Shown here: one piece after another, positions 1-10,697 of the stretch
Position numbering within the stretch: position 1 is the first letter of the stretch
Layout: every line of letters starts with the position of its first letter
NCBI GenBank assembly: GCA_000504425.1
Contig: KI632513.1
Location: forward strand, 475,629-539,628
DNA: 64,000 nt
Reading direction: 5' to 3'
DNA from: Rhodopseudomonas palustris JSC-3b
Lineage (GTDB): Bacteria; Pseudomonadota; Alphaproteobacteria; Rhizobiales; Xanthobacteraceae
Position numbers and translations under genes: made by a program
The notes under the pieces: generated by a model
What the model was told of the DNA's origin: nothing
What the model saw: only the letters and a program-made list of their open reading frames with translations
Databases searched by the model: none

Positions 1-1129
1 GGGCCAGCACCGGGTCCTGGCGCACGGCGGCAAAGAAGCTGCCATTGCGATCATAGCCGCTGGGGCCGCGCGCCAAAGTGGTGGCGAGGTCGAAGCGGAA
101 GCCATCGACATGGCAGGTCTCGACCCAATAGCGCAAACTGTCCATCACCATCTGCAACACGCGCGGATGGCTGACATTGAGCGAATTGCCGCAGCCGGTG
201 AAGTCGTCGTAGTAGCGGCGGTTTTCTTGGTGCAGCCAGTAATATGAGGCGTTGTCGATGCCGCGGAACGACAGCGTCGGGCCGAGATGATTGCCCTCGG
301 CGGTGTGGTTATAGACCACGTCGAGCAGCACCTCGATGCCGGCGTCGTGCAGCCGCGCCACGGTGGTGCGGAACGCATCGAGCGCGTTGTCGTGCGGGCT
401 ATAGCGCTCCTCTGGGGCAAAGAACGCCAGCGTGTTATAACCCCAATAATTCGACAGCTTGCGCTCGATCAGATGGCGGTCATCGATCAGGCCATGGATC
501 GGCAACAGCTCGATGGTGGTGACGCCGAGCCGCTTGAAATGCGCGATCATCGCCGGCGACGCCAGCGCGCCGAAACTGCCGCGCAGATTGGGCGGCACGT
601 CGGGGTGCATTTCGGTGAGGCCTTTGACATGCGCCTCGTAGATGATGGTGTCTTCCCAGGGAATCTGCGGCCGCGGTTCCTGGCGGCCGGCGGTGGCGGT
701 TTCGTCCACCACCACCGCTTTCGGCACGCCGCGGGCATTGTCGCGGCGGTCGAATGACAGATCCTCGCGCGGGCTGCCGGCGCGATAGGCGAAATGGGCG
801 TCGCTCCACACCAGCCGGCCGGCGAGCCGTTTGGCATAAGGATCGAGCAGCAGCTTGTGGGCGTTGAAGCGGTGGCCGAGCTCGGGCTCATAGGGGCCGT
901 GCACGCGATAGCCATACAGTTGGCCCGGCGTCACGTCATGCAGATAGCCGTGCCAGACGTCTTCGGTGCGTTCGGGCAGGGTGATGCGGTCCAGCTCGCG
1001 CCGGCCCTGGCCGTCGAACAGGCACAGCTCGACCTTGGTGGCGTTGGCCGAGAACAGCGCGAAATTGGTGCCGCGGCCATCCCAACTTGCGCCGAGCCGC
1101 GCCGCGCAGCCGGCCGACAACCGCATCAT
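1..1129 (-). CDS. glgX: Glycogen debranching enzyme GlgX (partial, C-terminus beyond window)
   Basis: This GH13 isoamylase-type enzyme hydrolyses alpha-1,6 branches of glycogen in the cytoplasm. About 376 N-terminal residues are visible; the gene runs off the left edge. The first ~100 residues form a CBM48-type domain ([20 protein letters not shown], then [12 protein letters not shown]). The catalytic barrel follows, with [10 protein letters not shown] and, near residue 343, the DGFRFDLA nucleophile region. Two adjacent ATG codons occur (1129 and 1126); I take 1129 because it overlaps the glgB stop as ATGA, implying translational coupling. It is the last visible gene of the glgE-treS-glgB-glgX operon. 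Family assignment is firm; the missing C-terminus cannot be judged. Confidence 0.93.
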   Translation of the reverse strand, partial: MMRLSAGCAARLGASWDGRGTNFALFSANATKVELCLFDGQGRRELDRITLPERTEDVWHGYLHDVTPGQLYGYRVHGPYEPELGHRFNAHKLLLDPYAKRLAGRLVWSDAHFAYRAGSPREDLSFDRRDNARGVPKAVVVDETATAGRQEPRPQIPWEDTIIYEAHVKGLTEMHPDVPPNLRGSFGALASPAMIAHFKRLGVTTIELLPIHGLIDDRHLIERKLSNYWGYNTLAFFAPEERYSPHDNALDAFRTTVARLHDAGIEVLLDVVYNHTAEGNHLGPTLSFRGIDNASYYWLHQENRRYYDDFTGCGNSLNVSHPRVLQMVMDSLRYWVETCHVDGFRFDLATTLARGPSGYDRNGSFFAAVRQDPVLA

Positions 1130-3276
1130 GGCCGTTCAGGCACCAGATAGATGACCGCAAGCGGCGGCACGGTCACGCACAGTTCGGGCACCAGGCCAGT
1201 GGCTTCCACCTCGCCGACATTGCCGACATTGCTGCCGCCATAATGCGCCGAGTCGGAATTGAACACTTCGCGCCAGGCGCCGGGGAACGGCACTCGCACC
1301 TTGTAGTCGTGATAGACGTTCGGCGAGAAATTGGCGATCACCAGGCAGCGGTCGCGCGCATCATTGCCCTTTCTGATCCAGGCGAACACGTTGCGGTCGC
1401 CATCATCGGTGATGATCCATTCAAAGCCGAACGGGTCGCAATCGCATTCGTGCAGCGCCGGTAGGGTGCGGTACAGGCCGTTCAGGTCGCGCACCAGCGA
1501 TTGGATGCCGCGGTGGCTGTCCTGCTCCAAGAGGTGCCAGTCCAGCGACTGATCGTGATTCCACTCGCGCTCCTGGCCGAATTCGCAGCCCATGAACATC
1601 AGCTTCTTGCCGGGATGGGCGAACATGAAGGCGTAATAGGCGCGCAGATTGGCAAAGCGCTGCCAGGGATCGCCGGGCATGCGGCCGAGGATCGAGCGTT
1701 TGCCGTGCACCACCTCGTCATGCGACAGCGGCAGGATGAAGTTTTCCGAAAACGCGTAGTGCAGGCCGAACAGGATCTGACCGTGATGATATTTGCGGTA
1801 GATCGGGTCCTTGCTGATGTAATCCAGCGTGTCGTGCATCCAGCCCATGTTCCACTTGTAGCCGAAGCCGAGCCCGCCATGTTCGATCGGCTGCGACACC
1901 TGCGGCCAGGCAGTGGATTCCTCGGCGGCGGTGGTGGCTTGCGGGAACCGGCCGAACACTTCGCGGTTGAAATTGCGCAGGAAGGCGATCGCTTCCAGAT
2001 TTTCGCGGCCGCCATATTTGTTGGGAATCCAGCCGCCTTCCGGGCGGCTGTAGTCGAGATACAGCATCGAGGCCACCGCATCGACGCGCAGCCCGTCAAT
2101 GGCATAGCGGTCCAGCCAGAACAGCGCGTTGGCGACCAGGAAGTTCACCACTTCGGTGCGGCCGTAATTGTAGATCAGCGTGCCCCAGTCGAGATGGCGG
2201 CCCTGCAGCGGGTTGACGTGCTCATAGAGCGCGGTGCCGTCGAAATGGGCGAGGCCGTGGGCGTCATCCGGGAAATGGCCGGGCACCCAGTCGAGCAGCA
2301 CGCCGAGCCCTTCGCGGTGGCAGGCATCGATCAGCGCTGCGAAATCGGCTGGGCTGCCGAACCGGCTGGTCGGCGCGAACAGCCCGGTCGGCTGATAACC
2401 CCAGGAGCCATCGAACGGATGCTCACTGACCGGCAGGAATTCCAGATGGGTGAAGCCCATGTCGCGCGCATAAGCGGGCAGGGTGTCGGCCAGCTCGCGA
2501 TAGCTCAGCCAGCCATTGCCGTCCTTGCGCCGCCAGGAGCCGAGATGGACCTCATAGATCGACATCGGCGCCGACAGCGCGTTGATGCCCTTGGCGGATG
2601 GCCGCGGCGTCGGCACCTGTGTGGGATCAAGCACGATCGAGGCGGTGCTCGGCCGCAGCTCGGCGGCAAAGGCCAGCGGGTCGGATTTTTGTGGCAGCAC
2701 CGCGCCATTCGGGCCGACGATCTCGAATTTGTAGCGGTCGCCGGCGATGGCGTGCGGCACGAACAGCTCCCAATAGCCGTTGCCGCGCACCCGCATCGGA
2801 TGGCGCCGCGAGTCCCAGAAATTGAAATCGCCGACCACGCTGACGCGGCGGGCATTGGGCGCCAGCACCACAAAGCCGACGCCATTGACGCCGTCCAGCG
2901 TCATCGGATGGGCGCCGAGCTTGTCATACAGTTTGAGATGGGTGCCTTCGCCGAGCAGATAGAGATCGAAATCGGTCAGGATCGGCGGAAATCGGTAGGG
3001 GTCTTCCAGATCGATGGTGGTATCACCAAACCGGGCGCGCAGCTGATAGCGGCTTGAACCGTTCGGCAGCGCGCCGATGAACAGCCCGGCATCATGCACC
3101 CGCTCGAGCGCGGCGCAGTCGCCATGCTCGTCCACCGCATCGACGCTGGCGGCATTGGGCAAAAACGCGCGCACCACGGTCTGGTCGTTGTCCCGGTGCG
3201 GACCGAGATAGTGGAAGGGGTCAGCATGGCGACCTTCCACGATCGCGTAGGCCTCATCGGGCAGCTTCGCAATCAT
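1126..3276 (-). CDS. glgB: 1,4-alpha-glucan branching enzyme GlgB
   Basis: The enzyme makes alpha-1,6 branches in glycogen-like glucan. The product has 716 residues, a normal GlgB length. An N-terminal domain ([10 protein letters not shown]) and a CBM48 ([16 protein letters not shown]) precede the GH13 barrel. The catalytic residues are visible as Asp in DGLRVDAV (~395), Glu in AEESTAWP (~452) and the transition-state Asp in LPLSHDEV (~519). The ATG start overlaps the treS stop and the stop overlaps the glgX start, both as ATGA. In this operon GlgB would branch the linear chains extended by GlgE from maltose-1-phosphate. Confidence 0.97.
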   Translation of the reverse strand: MIAKLPDEAYAIVEGRHADPFHYLGPHRDNDQTVVRAFLPNAASVDAVDEHGDCAALERVHDAGLFIGALPNGSSRYQLRARFGDTTIDLEDPYRFPPILTDFDLYLLGEGTHLKLYDKLGAHPMTLDGVNGVGFVVLAPNARRVSVVGDFNFWDSRRHPMRVRGNGYWELFVPHAIAGDRYKFEIVGPNGAVLPQKSDPLAFAAELRPSTASIVLDPTQVPTPRPSAKGINALSAPMSIYEVHLGSWRRKDGNGWLSYRELADTLPAYARDMGFTHLEFLPVSEHPFDGSWGYQPTGLFAPTSRFGSPADFAALIDACHREGLGVLLDWVPGHFPDDAHGLAHFDGTALYEHVNPLQGRHLDWGTLIYNYGRTEVVNFLVANALFWLDRYAIDGLRVDAVASMLYLDYSRPEGGWIPNKYGGRENLEAIAFLRNFNREVFGRFPQATTAAEESTAWPQVSQPIEHGGLGFGYKWNMGWMHDTLDYISKDPIYRKYHHGQILFGLHYAFSENFILPLSHDEVVHGKRSILGRMPGDPWQRFANLRAYYAFMFAHPGKKLMFMGCEFGQEREWNHDQSLDWHLLEQDSHRGIQSLVRDLNGLYRTLPALHECDCDPFGFEWIITDDGDRNVFAWIRKGNDARDRCLVIANFSPNVYHDYKVRVPFPGAWREVFNSDSAHYGGSNVGNVGEVEATGLVPELCVTVPPLAVIYLVPERP

Positions 3277-6200
3277 GTCACCTCCTCGTTGCGCGGCGCC
3301 AAAATCCGAACGGCACCGGCCAATGGGACGCGCAGCCAGTCCGGCCGATGCGCCAGTTCATATTCGATCTCGTACAACGCTTTCTCTAACAGGAAGAAGT
3401 CAAGAATCCCATCCGCTGCGTGCCGCTCGGCCGGCCATAGCCCGTTGTCATCCATCGTCTCGCGGTAGGCGCTGAGAAAAGCGGCACTGGCGCGGCCGCG
3501 CCAGGCCTCCAGCGCGGCGGCGAGCCGGCCATGCTCCTCAGGGGCGCTCTGCCGGGCGCGCTCCAGCGCCGCGGTGGTGGAATAATCGATCGAGCGCAGC
3601 AGCCCGGCGACGTCGCGGGCTGGCGGTGCCTTGCGGCGCCGCTCGGCGAGGCTGCGCCGTGGTTCGCCCTCGAAATCGATGATGCAGACGTCATCCTTGA
3701 CGATCAGCATCTGGCCGAGATGGAAATCACCGTGATGGCGGATGCTGAGCCCGGCCTCTCCGCGCGGAAACAGCGCCGCGAGCTGTGGCTTGATCTGGTC
3801 GCACTGCGCCAGCAGCCGGTCGACCAGCAGCCGCTCCGGCTCGCGCAGCTGCTCTCGCTTGCGGAGCAGCTCGGCGATCACCCGATCGGCAGCCGCGGCG
3901 ACCTCGTCGATCCAGGTGTCTGCCTGCGCCGCGCTGACCGGCTCCGGCGCGAAATCGGCGACCTCCGGGTGGCCGGCGAGCGCCCGGTGCAGCTCGGCGA
4001 CCCGCCGGCCGGCCTGGGCCATCAGCCGCAGATACAGCATCTGCTGCTCGCTTTCCTCCGGCGCTTCGGTGCCGTTCAGCAGCCGCTGCTCGTCGAGATA
4101 GCGGTCGAGATAGGCCGAGGTCACACTCCAGCCATCGCCCTGGTTCTGCACAAAGGCATGGACCACCGCGACCGCGCTGGCGCTACTGCCGTCGTGATAT
4201 TCGATGCTGCCGAGCAAAGCCGGGGTGTTGGCGAAGCCCGCGACATCAGTCAGGAAACGGCCGACCTCAATTTCCGGATTGAGGCCGTTGTCGAGCCGGC
4301 GGTAGATTTTGACGACATAATCGCTGTCCACCAATGCCGTGGAATTCGACTGTTCGGTCTCGACCGCGCGGATGTGCCCTGGTGATTTCGGTGGCAGTTC
4401 GGCGAACCGTGCAGTTGGCCGGTACAGCAGCTTTGTGCCGTCCTGCTCGACGGTGACCGCGTCATGCAGACAGTGCAGCACTTGCTTGACGAAGTCGGTC
4501 TCGGTGGCGACGTCGAGCAACGTGCCTTCGCGCGCGCCCTGCCGCACCGCGGAAAACGCCCGCGGATTGTAGCGCTCGCGGTCGAACCGCACCCAGTCGA
4601 TCTGCATCGGCAGCACATAGCGCCCGGTGACGCCGCGCACCGTGGCTTCGAAGAAGATCAGCCACGGCCGGTTGTCGCCCTCGATGCACACCGGAATCGC
4701 CGAGGTCAGCCGCGGCACGATCGCGCGCGGATTGCGCTCCGGGAACCAGCGGCTGCGCGCCAAAAAGCCGGGCAGCACGTCGCGCTCGAACACGCCGCGG
4801 GTGCGCGCCAGCGTCATCCAGGACGAGCCGTACGGCACCACCAGGGTTTCGAATTCCGGCACCACGCTATGGGGCGCCACATGTTCGTTGGCGACGCGCT
4901 CGCACAGCCGGAACCAATAGAAGCCATAGGGGCCGAGCGTGATCATGTAAGGCAGTTCGCCGATCGCCGGGAAACGGCTGCGGCCGAGCATTTCCTGCGG
5001 AATGCGCTCTTTCCACGGTGACAGGTCGAGTTCGGTGGCCTGCGCCGAGCGTGACAGGTTGGCGACGCACAGGATCACTTCGTCTTGGTATTGACGGACA
5101 TAGGCCAGCACCGCGCGGTTGGCCGGGCGGATGAACGTCATGGTGCCGCGGCCAAACGCCAGCGTTGATTTGCGTACTGAGATCAGCCGCTTGGTGGCGC
5201 TGAGCAGCGATGACAGGCTGCGCGACTGTGCCTCGACATTGACCGCCTCATAGCCATAGACCGGGTCCATGATCATCGGCGCATAGAGCCGTGCCGGATC
5301 GGCACGCGAGAAGCCGCCATTGCGATCCGGGGTCCATTGCATCGGCGTGCGCACGCCGTTGCGGTCGCCGAGATAGATGTTGTCGCCCATGCCGATCTCG
5401 TCGCCGTAATAGATGATCGGCGTGCCCGGGAACGACAGCAGCAGCGAGTTCATCAGCTCGATCTTGCGGCGGTCATTGTCCATCAGCGGCGCCAGCCGGC
5501 GGCGGATGCCGAGATTGATGCGGGCGCGCGGGTCGTGGGCATAGGTCGACCACAGATAATCGCGCTCGACATCGGTGACCATTTCCAGCGTCAGTTCGTC
5601 ATGGTTGCGCAGGAACAGCGCCCACTGACAGTTCTTTGGAATGTCGGGCGTCTGGCGCAAAATGTCGGTGATCGGGAAACGGTCCTCCTGGGCGATCGCC
5701 ATATAGAACCGCGGCATCAGCGGGAAGTGATAGGCCATGTGGCATTCGTCGCCGTCGCCGAAATAATGCTGCACGTCCTCGGGCCATTGATTGGCTTCGG
5801 CGAGCAGCACCTTGTCCTTGGCATAGGCGTCGAGTGCGCGGCGCAGCGCTTTGATGACGGCGTGCGTTTCCGGCAAATTCTCGTTGTTGGTGCCGTCGCG
5901 CTCGCACAGATAGGGGATGGCATCGAGCCGGAAACCATCGACCCCGGCATCGAGCCAGCGTTTCATCACCTGCTCCACCGCGCGCACCACGCGCGGATTG
6001 TCGAAATTCAGGTCGGGCTGGTGCGAGAAGAACCGATGCCAGTAGAACTGGCCGGCTTCCGGGTCCCAGGTCCAGTTCGACTTCTCGGTATCGGTGAAAA
6101 TGATGCGCGTGCCGGCATATTTTTGGTCGGTGTCGCTCCACACATACCAATTGCGCGCGCTGGAATTCTTCTCGCTGCGCCGCGCCCGCTTGAACCACGG

Positions 6201-6599
6201 GTGCTGATCGGAAGTGTGATTGATCACCAATTCGGTGATGACGCGCAGCTTGCGCTTCTTGGCTTCAGTGATGAAGCGCCGAAAATCCTTCATCGTGCCG
6301 AAATCGGGATTGATCGAACCGTAATCGGCAATGTCGTAGCCGTCGTCGCGGCCAGGCGAGGGGTAGAACGGCAGCAGCCAAAGCGTGGTGACGCCGAGGT
6401 CCTGCAGGTAATCGAGCTTTTCGGTCAGCCCGGCGAAATCGCCGATGCCGTCCTTGTTGCTGTCGGCAAACGCCTTGACATGCAGCTGATAGATGATGGC
6501 GTCCTTGTACCACAGCGCGTCATTGTTGCTGTCGTCCGCCGTCGTCGCGGTGTCGATCGAAGTCATCATGTTCATGGACTGCACACTCAAGCCAGACAT
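3273..6599 (-). CDS. treS: Trehalose synthase / maltokinase fusion protein (TreS-Mak)
   Basis: This 1108-residue two-domain protein isomerises trehalose to maltose and phosphorylates maltose to maltose-1-phosphate, the GlgE donor. The N-terminal half is GH13 Tre[18 protein letters not shown], catalytic Asp in [11 protein letters not shown] (~223), Glu in LAEANQWPE (~267) and Asp in FLRNHDELT (~332). The C-terminal ~450 residues are a maltokinase (Pep2-like) with the kinase motif HGDFHLGQ (~955) and metal-binding IIDFEGEP (~973). The ATG at 6599 overlaps the glgE stop by 13 bp; Met9 (ATG at 6575) is an alternative start and neither has a clear Shine-Dalgarno. Separate treS and mak genes are common in actinobacteria; fusions occur in many proteobacteria. 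Confidence 0.95.
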   Translation of the reverse strand: MSGLSVQSMNMMTSIDTATTADDSNNDALWYKDAIIYQLHVKAFADSNKDGIGDFAGLTEKLDYLQDLGVTTLWLLPFYPSPGRDDGYDIADYGSINPDFGTMKDFRRFITEAKKRKLRVITELVINHTSDQHPWFKRARRSEKNSSARNWYVWSDTDQKYAGTRIIFTDTEKSNWTWDPEAGQFYWHRFFSHQPDLNFDNPRVVRAVEQVMKRWLDAGVDGFRLDAIPYLCERDGTNNENLPETHAVIKALRRALDAYAKDKVLLAEANQWPEDVQHYFGDGDECHMAYHFPLMPRFYMAIAQEDRFPITDILRQTPDIPKNCQWALFLRNHDELTLEMVTDVERDYLWSTYAHDPRARINLGIRRRLAPLMDNDRRKIELMNSLLLSFPGTPIIYYGDEIGMGDNIYLGDRNGVRTPMQWTPDRNGGFSRADPARLYAPMIMDPVYGYEAVNVEAQSRSLSSLLSATKRLISVRKSTLAFGRGTMTFIRPANRAVLAYVRQYQDEVILCVANLSRSAQATELDLSPWKERIPQEMLGRSRFPAIGELPYMITLGPYGFYWFRLCERVANEHVAPHSVVPEFETLVVPYGSSWMTLARTRGVFERDVLPGFLARSRWFPERNPRAIVPRLTSAIPVCIEGDNRPWLIFFEATVRGVTGRYVLPMQIDWVRFDRERYNPRAFSAVRQGAREGTLLDVATETDFVKQVLHCLHDAVTVEQDGTKLLYRPTARFAELPPKSPGHIRAVETEQSNSTALVDSDYVVKIYRRLDNGLNPEIEVGRFLTDVAGFANTPALLGSIEYHDGSSASAVAVVHAFVQNQGDGWSVTSAYLDRYLDEQRLLNGTEAPEESEQQMLYLRLMAQAGRRVAELHRALAGHPEVADFAPEPVSAAQADTWIDEVAAAADRVIAELLRKREQLREPERLLVDRLLAQCDQIKPQLAALFPRGEAGLSIRHHGDFHLGQMLIVKDDVCIIDFEGEPRRSLAERRRKAPPARDVAGLLRSIDYSTTAALERARQSAPEEHGRLAAALEAWRGRASAAFLSAYRETMDDNGLWPAERHAADGILDFFLLEKALYEIEYELAHRPDWLRVPLAGAVRILAPRNEEVT

Positions 6600-8563
6600 T
6601 GAAACAGCAAAGCGGGGTCACGGGCCGGATCGATGCGTAGCTGAAGGCCGCCCCACTGCACCGGCAGGCGTTCGCCGGTGATCAGATTTTCCACCGCGAC
6701 CGGCGGTTTCAATTCGCCGCCGACATCGACCAGCGTGTCGCCGAGCGGGAACCAGACGTCATGGACCTCGCCCGACAGCGCGATCGCCACCCCGACCGTG
6801 TTGCGGCCGTCGAGCGAACGCTTGATGAAGCCGATCACATGCTCGTCGTTGATCTCGACAAAACGAAGATCATTGGTTTGCAGCAGCGCAGGATGGCGGC
6901 GCCGCGCCTGATTGAGATCGCGGATATAGGATTTCAGGTGGCCGGGCTGATCCCAGTCGCGCACCTTGATCTCGTATTTTTCGGAATCGAGATATTCTTC
7001 TCGTCCGGGGATCGGCCGGTGTTCGAGTAGCTCAAAACCGTTATAGATGCCGTAGCTTGCTGACAGCGTCGCAGCCAGCGCCAAGCGGGCCTTGAACACC
7101 CAGGGCTCACCGCTTTGCAGATGAAAGGGCAGGATGTCTGGCGTATTAACGAAAAAGTTCGGGCGGAAGAAGTCCCGTTCCGGCACGCCGGTCAATTCGC
7201 GCAGATATTGTTCGATTTCCCACTTCTGCACCCGCCAGGTGAAATAAGTGTAGGACTGCGTGAAGCCGAGCTTGGCCAGCCCCTTCATCAATTTCGGCCG
7301 GGTAAACGCTTCCGCGAGAAAGATCACGTCCGGGTGGCGCAATTGCACCTCGCGGATCAGCCATTCCCAGAACCGGAATGGTTTGGTGTGCGGATTGTCG
7401 ATGCGGAAAATGCTGACGCCCTCTGACACCCAGAACAGCAGCACGTCGCGCAGCGCATTCCAGAGCGAACCGGCGTCGTCGCAGGCAAAATCCGGATTGA
7501 CGATGTCTTCGTATTTCTTGGGTGGGTTTTCGGCAAAACGCATGCTGCCGTCCGGCCGGTGGCGGAACCAGTTTGGGTGTTGCCGCAGCCAGGGGTGATC
7601 GGGCGAGCATTGCACCGCGATGTCGAGTGCGACCTCCAGGTTGACGGCCCGGCAAGCTGCGACCAAAGCGCGGAAATCCTCGATGGTGCCGAGTTCCGGA
7701 TGCACCGCGTCATGGCCGCCTTCGGCCGAACCGATTGCATAAAAGCTGCCGGGATCGCCGGGCGCTGCGGCGAGCGCATTGTTACGGCCCTTGCGGTTGG
7801 TACGGCCGATCGGGTGGATCGGCGTGAGATAGAGCACGTCGAAGCCCATCGCCGCGATATCGGGCAGCCGCGCGATGCAATCGCGGAACGTGCCATGCTG
7901 CCCGGGCGTGCGGCCCTGGCTGCGCGGCACCATTTCATACCAGGCGCCGGCGCGGGCGCGCGGCCGGTCCACCATCAGCGGCAGCGCGGGCGAGCGGGTC
8001 AGGTCGGGGCGCGGCTGGGCGAGCGCCATCGCCGCCATCAGTTCCGGCGCCAGCAGGGCCTGATAATCACCGGATTCCAGAAAAAGCTGGCATTGGCGCT
8101 GGATCACGGCACCGACTTGGTCGCTGGCCGCGGTGCGCGACAGCAGTTCGGCGCCTTCCAGCGCGTCGAGGGAGACGTCCTGGCCGGCGTTCAGCTTCAG
8201 CTCGAAACCATGGCGCCAGGTGGCAAACTGATCGGTCCAGGCCTCGATGGCATAGAGATGACGGCCGAGCTGGCAGGGCACGAACTGGCCGTGCCAGCGG
8301 TCATTGACGTCGTGCTGCATCGGCACGCGCTGCCAATCGCGATCGACTTCGCGCCGCCACAGCAGCGCTGCGGCGATGATGTCGTGGCCGTCGCGATAAA
8401 TGTCGGCCTCAACCCCGACCGGCTCGCCGACGATGCGTTTGACCGGGAAACGGCCGCCATCAAGCAGTGGCTGGATGGCTTCGATATGAAACGCCCCGCC
8501 CAATGCTGGGCTGATCATGGTTTGGGTTGTTTTATTCACGGTGATGCCAAATATGTGGAGCAC
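6587..8563 (-). CDS. glgE: Alpha-1,4-glucan:maltose-1-phosphate maltosyltransferase GlgE
   Basis: GlgE transfers maltosyl units from alpha-maltose-1-phosphate to the end of an alpha-1,4-glucan. The reading frame is 658 residues, close to the family norm. An N-terminal beta-sandwich (DUF3416: RIVGEPVGVEADIYRDGHD) precedes the GH13_3 barrel. The nucleophile Asp is in FRIDNPHTKP (~389) and the general acid Glu in FLAEAFTRP (~417). The first ATG (8563) adds MLHIFGITVNKTTQT; Met16 (ATG at 8518) is at least as likely as the true start. It leads the operon and diverges from malQ. A GGAAC-N17-AGTT element upstream (8612-8637) suggests stress-sigma control. Confidence 0.95.
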   Translation of the reverse strand: MLHIFGITVNKTTQTMISPALGGAFHIEAIQPLLDGGRFPVKRIVGEPVGVEADIYRDGHDIIAAALLWRREVDRDWQRVPMQHDVNDRWHGQFVPCQLGRHLYAIEAWTDQFATWRHGFELKLNAGQDVSLDALEGAELLSRTAASDQVGAVIQRQCQLFLESGDYQALLAPELMAAMALAQPRPDLTRSPALPLMVDRPRARAGAWYEMVPRSQGRTPGQHGTFRDCIARLPDIAAMGFDVLYLTPIHPIGRTNRKGRNNALAAAPGDPGSFYAIGSAEGGHDAVHPELGTIEDFRALVAACRAVNLEVALDIAVQCSPDHPWLRQHPNWFRHRPDGSMRFAENPPKKYEDIVNPDFACDDAGSLWNALRDVLLFWVSEGVSIFRIDNPHTKPFRFWEWLIREVQLRHPDVIFLAEAFTRPKLMKGLAKLGFTQSYTYFTWRVQKWEIEQYLRELTGVPERDFFRPNFFVNTPDILPFHLQSGEPWVFKARLALAATLSASYGIYNGFELLEHRPIPGREEYLDSEKYEIKVRDWDQPGHLKSYIRDLNQARRRHPALLQTNDLRFVEINDEHVIGFIKRSLDGRNTVGVAIALSGEVHDVWFPLGDTLVDVGGELKPPVAVENLITGERLPVQWGGLQLRIDPARDPALLFQCLA

Positions 8564-8611
8564 ACAAGATGTTCCGCCCCTGACTGGAGGCCCCCGCCCA
8601 ACACCACTAGA

Positions 8612-8637
8612 AACTCTTGATCACCGCAGTTGGTTCC
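8612..8637 (-). promoter_or_regulatory. EcfG-like promoter facing glgE (near-match)
   Basis: Read on the minus strand the element is GGAAC, 17 bases, AGTT. The known alphaproteobacterial general-stress (EcfG) consensus is GGAAC-N16/17-CGTT, so one base of the -10 differs. It lies 49 bp upstream of the first glgE ATG and 94 bp upstream of Met16. It nearly abuts the plus-strand EcfG promoter of malQ. Assignment is by motif only. Confidence 0.45.
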
Positions 8638-8638
8638 C

Positions 8639-8663
8639 GGAACTCAGCCGCGATTGCGGCGTT
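8639..8663 (+). promoter_or_regulatory. EcfG-type general-stress promoter of malQ
   Basis: GGAAC at 8639-8643 is followed by exactly 16 bases and CGTT at 8660-8663, an exact match to the EcfG promoter consensus of alphaproteobacteria. Transcription would start near 8670, about 68 bases before the malQ ATG at 8738. This is a motif match, not a mapped start. Confidence 0.65.
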
Positions 8664-8737
8664 ACCGGCCTTCCGCCTGCTGCATCACGCCAAATCCCTC
8701 CAGCGTCGCTTTGTCGCGCGACGAAACAGCAGAACGA

Positions 8738-10693
8738 ATGGACACTTTCGCCAAAGCCGCCGAACTCGGAATCCAATCGGAATTCTATGACGGGCAAGGA
8801 CAGCACCGCGTCACCGCTCTCGCAGCGCTGGCGGCGATCGTCGATGCCATTCCGCAGCCGCAGCCAAAACCGCTGCTTGGCACGGTGCTGGTGGCGCGGG
8901 GCGGCGAGCTGCGCGCCGAACTAACAGATGCCGCGCATCTGCCGGTGCGCTGGCAGCTACATGATCAGCAAGGCGCCGTGCTGGCCGCCGATATGTGTCA
9001 CGAGCGAAGCTGGGTGGTGCCGGCAGGTTTGCAGCAGGGGCTCTATCAGCTCGATCTGCAGGACGAATCCGGTGCGCGCGAACGGGAGCCGCTGATCGTG
9101 GCGCCGGCGCGCGCCTATGGCGGCGCGTTCGAGCGCGGCTGGCTGATGTCGGTGCAGCTCTATGGCGTGCGCTCACAGCGCAATTGGGGTATGGGCGATT
9201 TCAGCGACCTTGCAGACCTGATCGCGCTCGCCGCCGAGCTTGGCGCGGCGGGCATCGGCCTCAATCCGCTGCATGCGCTGTTTGATGATCGGCCGCAGGA
9301 TTGCAGCCCGTATTCGCCGAACAGCCGCCTGTTCCTGAACGCGCTCTATATCGACGTCGCCAAACTGCCGGAATTGCCGCGTTCCACGCTCGATGAGATC
9401 GAGCCGCTGCTCGGCGAGCTGCGCGCCAGCGACATGATCCGTTATCGCGAGGTTGCCGAGCTGAAATGGCGCGGCTTGCACGCGGCATTTACGGCGTTTC
9501 GTACGGGGGCCGATCCTGCGCGCGCCGAGCAGTTCGCGGCGTTTCGGCGCGAGCGCGGCACGCTGCTGACGCGCTTTGCTTGTTTTGAGGTGCTGCGCCA
9601 TCAGTTCGGCACGCCCTGGTGGGAGTGGCCGGAGGCGTGGCGGCAACCGGACGATGCGCAATGCGCAGCACTTGCCAGCGGCGAACAGCGCGATGCGGTG
9701 GCGTTTGTCGAATATGTGCAATGGTGCGCGCATCAGCAGCTGCAGGACTGCCAGCTTGAAGCCGAGCGCCGCGGCATGCCGGTCGGCCTCTATCTCGACG
9801 TTGCGGTCGGTGTGCAGAGCAACGGCTTTGATGCCTGGAACGAGCAGATCGCGATCTCGCGCAAACTCGGCGTCGGCGCGCCGCCCGATCCGCTCAACAC
9901 CGCGGGCCAGGATTGGGGCCTGGCGGGCTTCAACGCCGCGGGGCTGGAGGCGAGGGCGTTCGAGCCCTATCGCGCCATGCTGGCGGCCTCGATGCGCTAT
10001 GCCGGCGCGATCCGGCTCGACCATGTGCTCGGGCTGAAACGGCTCTATCTGGTGCCGCATGGCTATCGTGCCGACAACGGCGCCTATGCGGCGATGCCGT
10101 TCGAGGCGCTGCTGGCGGTCACGGCGCTGGAGAGCCAGGCGCAGCGCTGCGTGGTGATCGGCGAAGACCTTGGCACTGTGCCGGACGGTTTTCGGGAGCG
10201 GCTCGCGGACTGGGGCATCTGGTCATATCGGGTGATGATCTTTGAGCGCGACGGCGACGGCTCGTTCCGCTCGGTCGATCGCTATCCGGCCGACGCGCTG
10301 GTGACTTTCAACACCCACGATCTCGCCACCTTCGTCGGTTGGCGCGGTTTTGCCGATCTGCATTTCAAGCGCTCGGTCGGCATCGATCCTGGCGAAAGCG
10401 ATGACGCGCGCTGGCATGCGCTCGGCATGCTCGACAATGTGCTGCGCAACGAAGCGATTGCTAGCAATGATTTCTACGCCGTGACGCGGTTCATGGCGCG
10501 CACCCGCTCGCGGCTGTTGGCAATCTCGCTGGAGGATCTGCTGAAAGTCGCCGATCAGCCCAACGTGCCGGGCACGATTGATGAACATCCGAACTGGCGG
10601 CGCCGGCTGCCGGTTGAGCTGAGCGCGATCGCGGCGGCGATCGATCGGCAGGCCCTGCAGGACGCCACCGCCGGGCGCACACTCGGGCGGTGA
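8738..10693 (+). CDS. malQ: 4-alpha-glucanotransferase (amylomaltase) MalQ
   Basis: This GH77 enzyme transfers glucan segments between maltodextrins, recycling short chains. I start it at ATG 8738 (MDTFAKAAELGIQ..., 651 residues); the frame is open to a TTG at 8630, but that would put the EcfG promoter inside the gene. Family motifs are GMGDFSDLADL, SPYSPNSRLFLN, and the catalytic Asp in IRLDHVLG (~426), Glu in GEDLGTVP (~475) and Asp in NTHDLATF (~526). It is divergent from the glgE operon and followed after 4 bases by the GH15 gene, so the two probably share a transcript. Confidence 0.95.
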   Translation: MDTFAKAAELGIQSEFYDGQGQHRVTALAALAAIVDAIPQPQPKPLLGTVLVARGGELRAELTDAAHLPVRWQLHDQQGAVLAADMCHERSWVVPAGLQQGLYQLDLQDESGAREREPLIVAPARAYGGAFERGWLMSVQLYGVRSQRNWGMGDFSDLADLIALAAELGAAGIGLNPLHALFDDRPQDCSPYSPNSRLFLNALYIDVAKLPELPRSTLDEIEPLLGELRASDMIRYREVAELKWRGLHAAFTAFRTGADPARAEQFAAFRRERGTLLTRFACFEVLRHQFGTPWWEWPEAWRQPDDAQCAALASGEQRDAVAFVEYVQWCAHQQLQDCQLEAERRGMPVGLYLDVAVGVQSNGFDAWNEQIAISRKLGVGAPPDPLNTAGQDWGLAGFNAAGLEARAFEPYRAMLAASMRYAGAIRLDHVLGLKRLYLVPHGYRADNGAYAAMPFEALLAVTALESQAQRCVVIGEDLGTVPDGFRERLADWGIWSYRVMIFERDGDGSFRSVDRYPADALVTFNTHDLATFVGWRGFADLHFKRSVGIDPGESDDARWHALGMLDNVLRNEAIASNDFYAVTRFMARTRSRLLAISLEDLLKVADQPNVPGTIDEHPNWRRRLPVELSAIAAAIDRQALQDATAGRTLGR

Positions 10694-10697
10694 TCGC

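Noticed and set aside
1501-3057. 518-codon plus-strand frame opposite glgB, and similar ones at 5337-6602 and 17090-18844
   Set aside because: Antisense to highly conserved enzymes with intact catalytic motifs; products lack any recognisable domain and reflect GC-rich codon bias.
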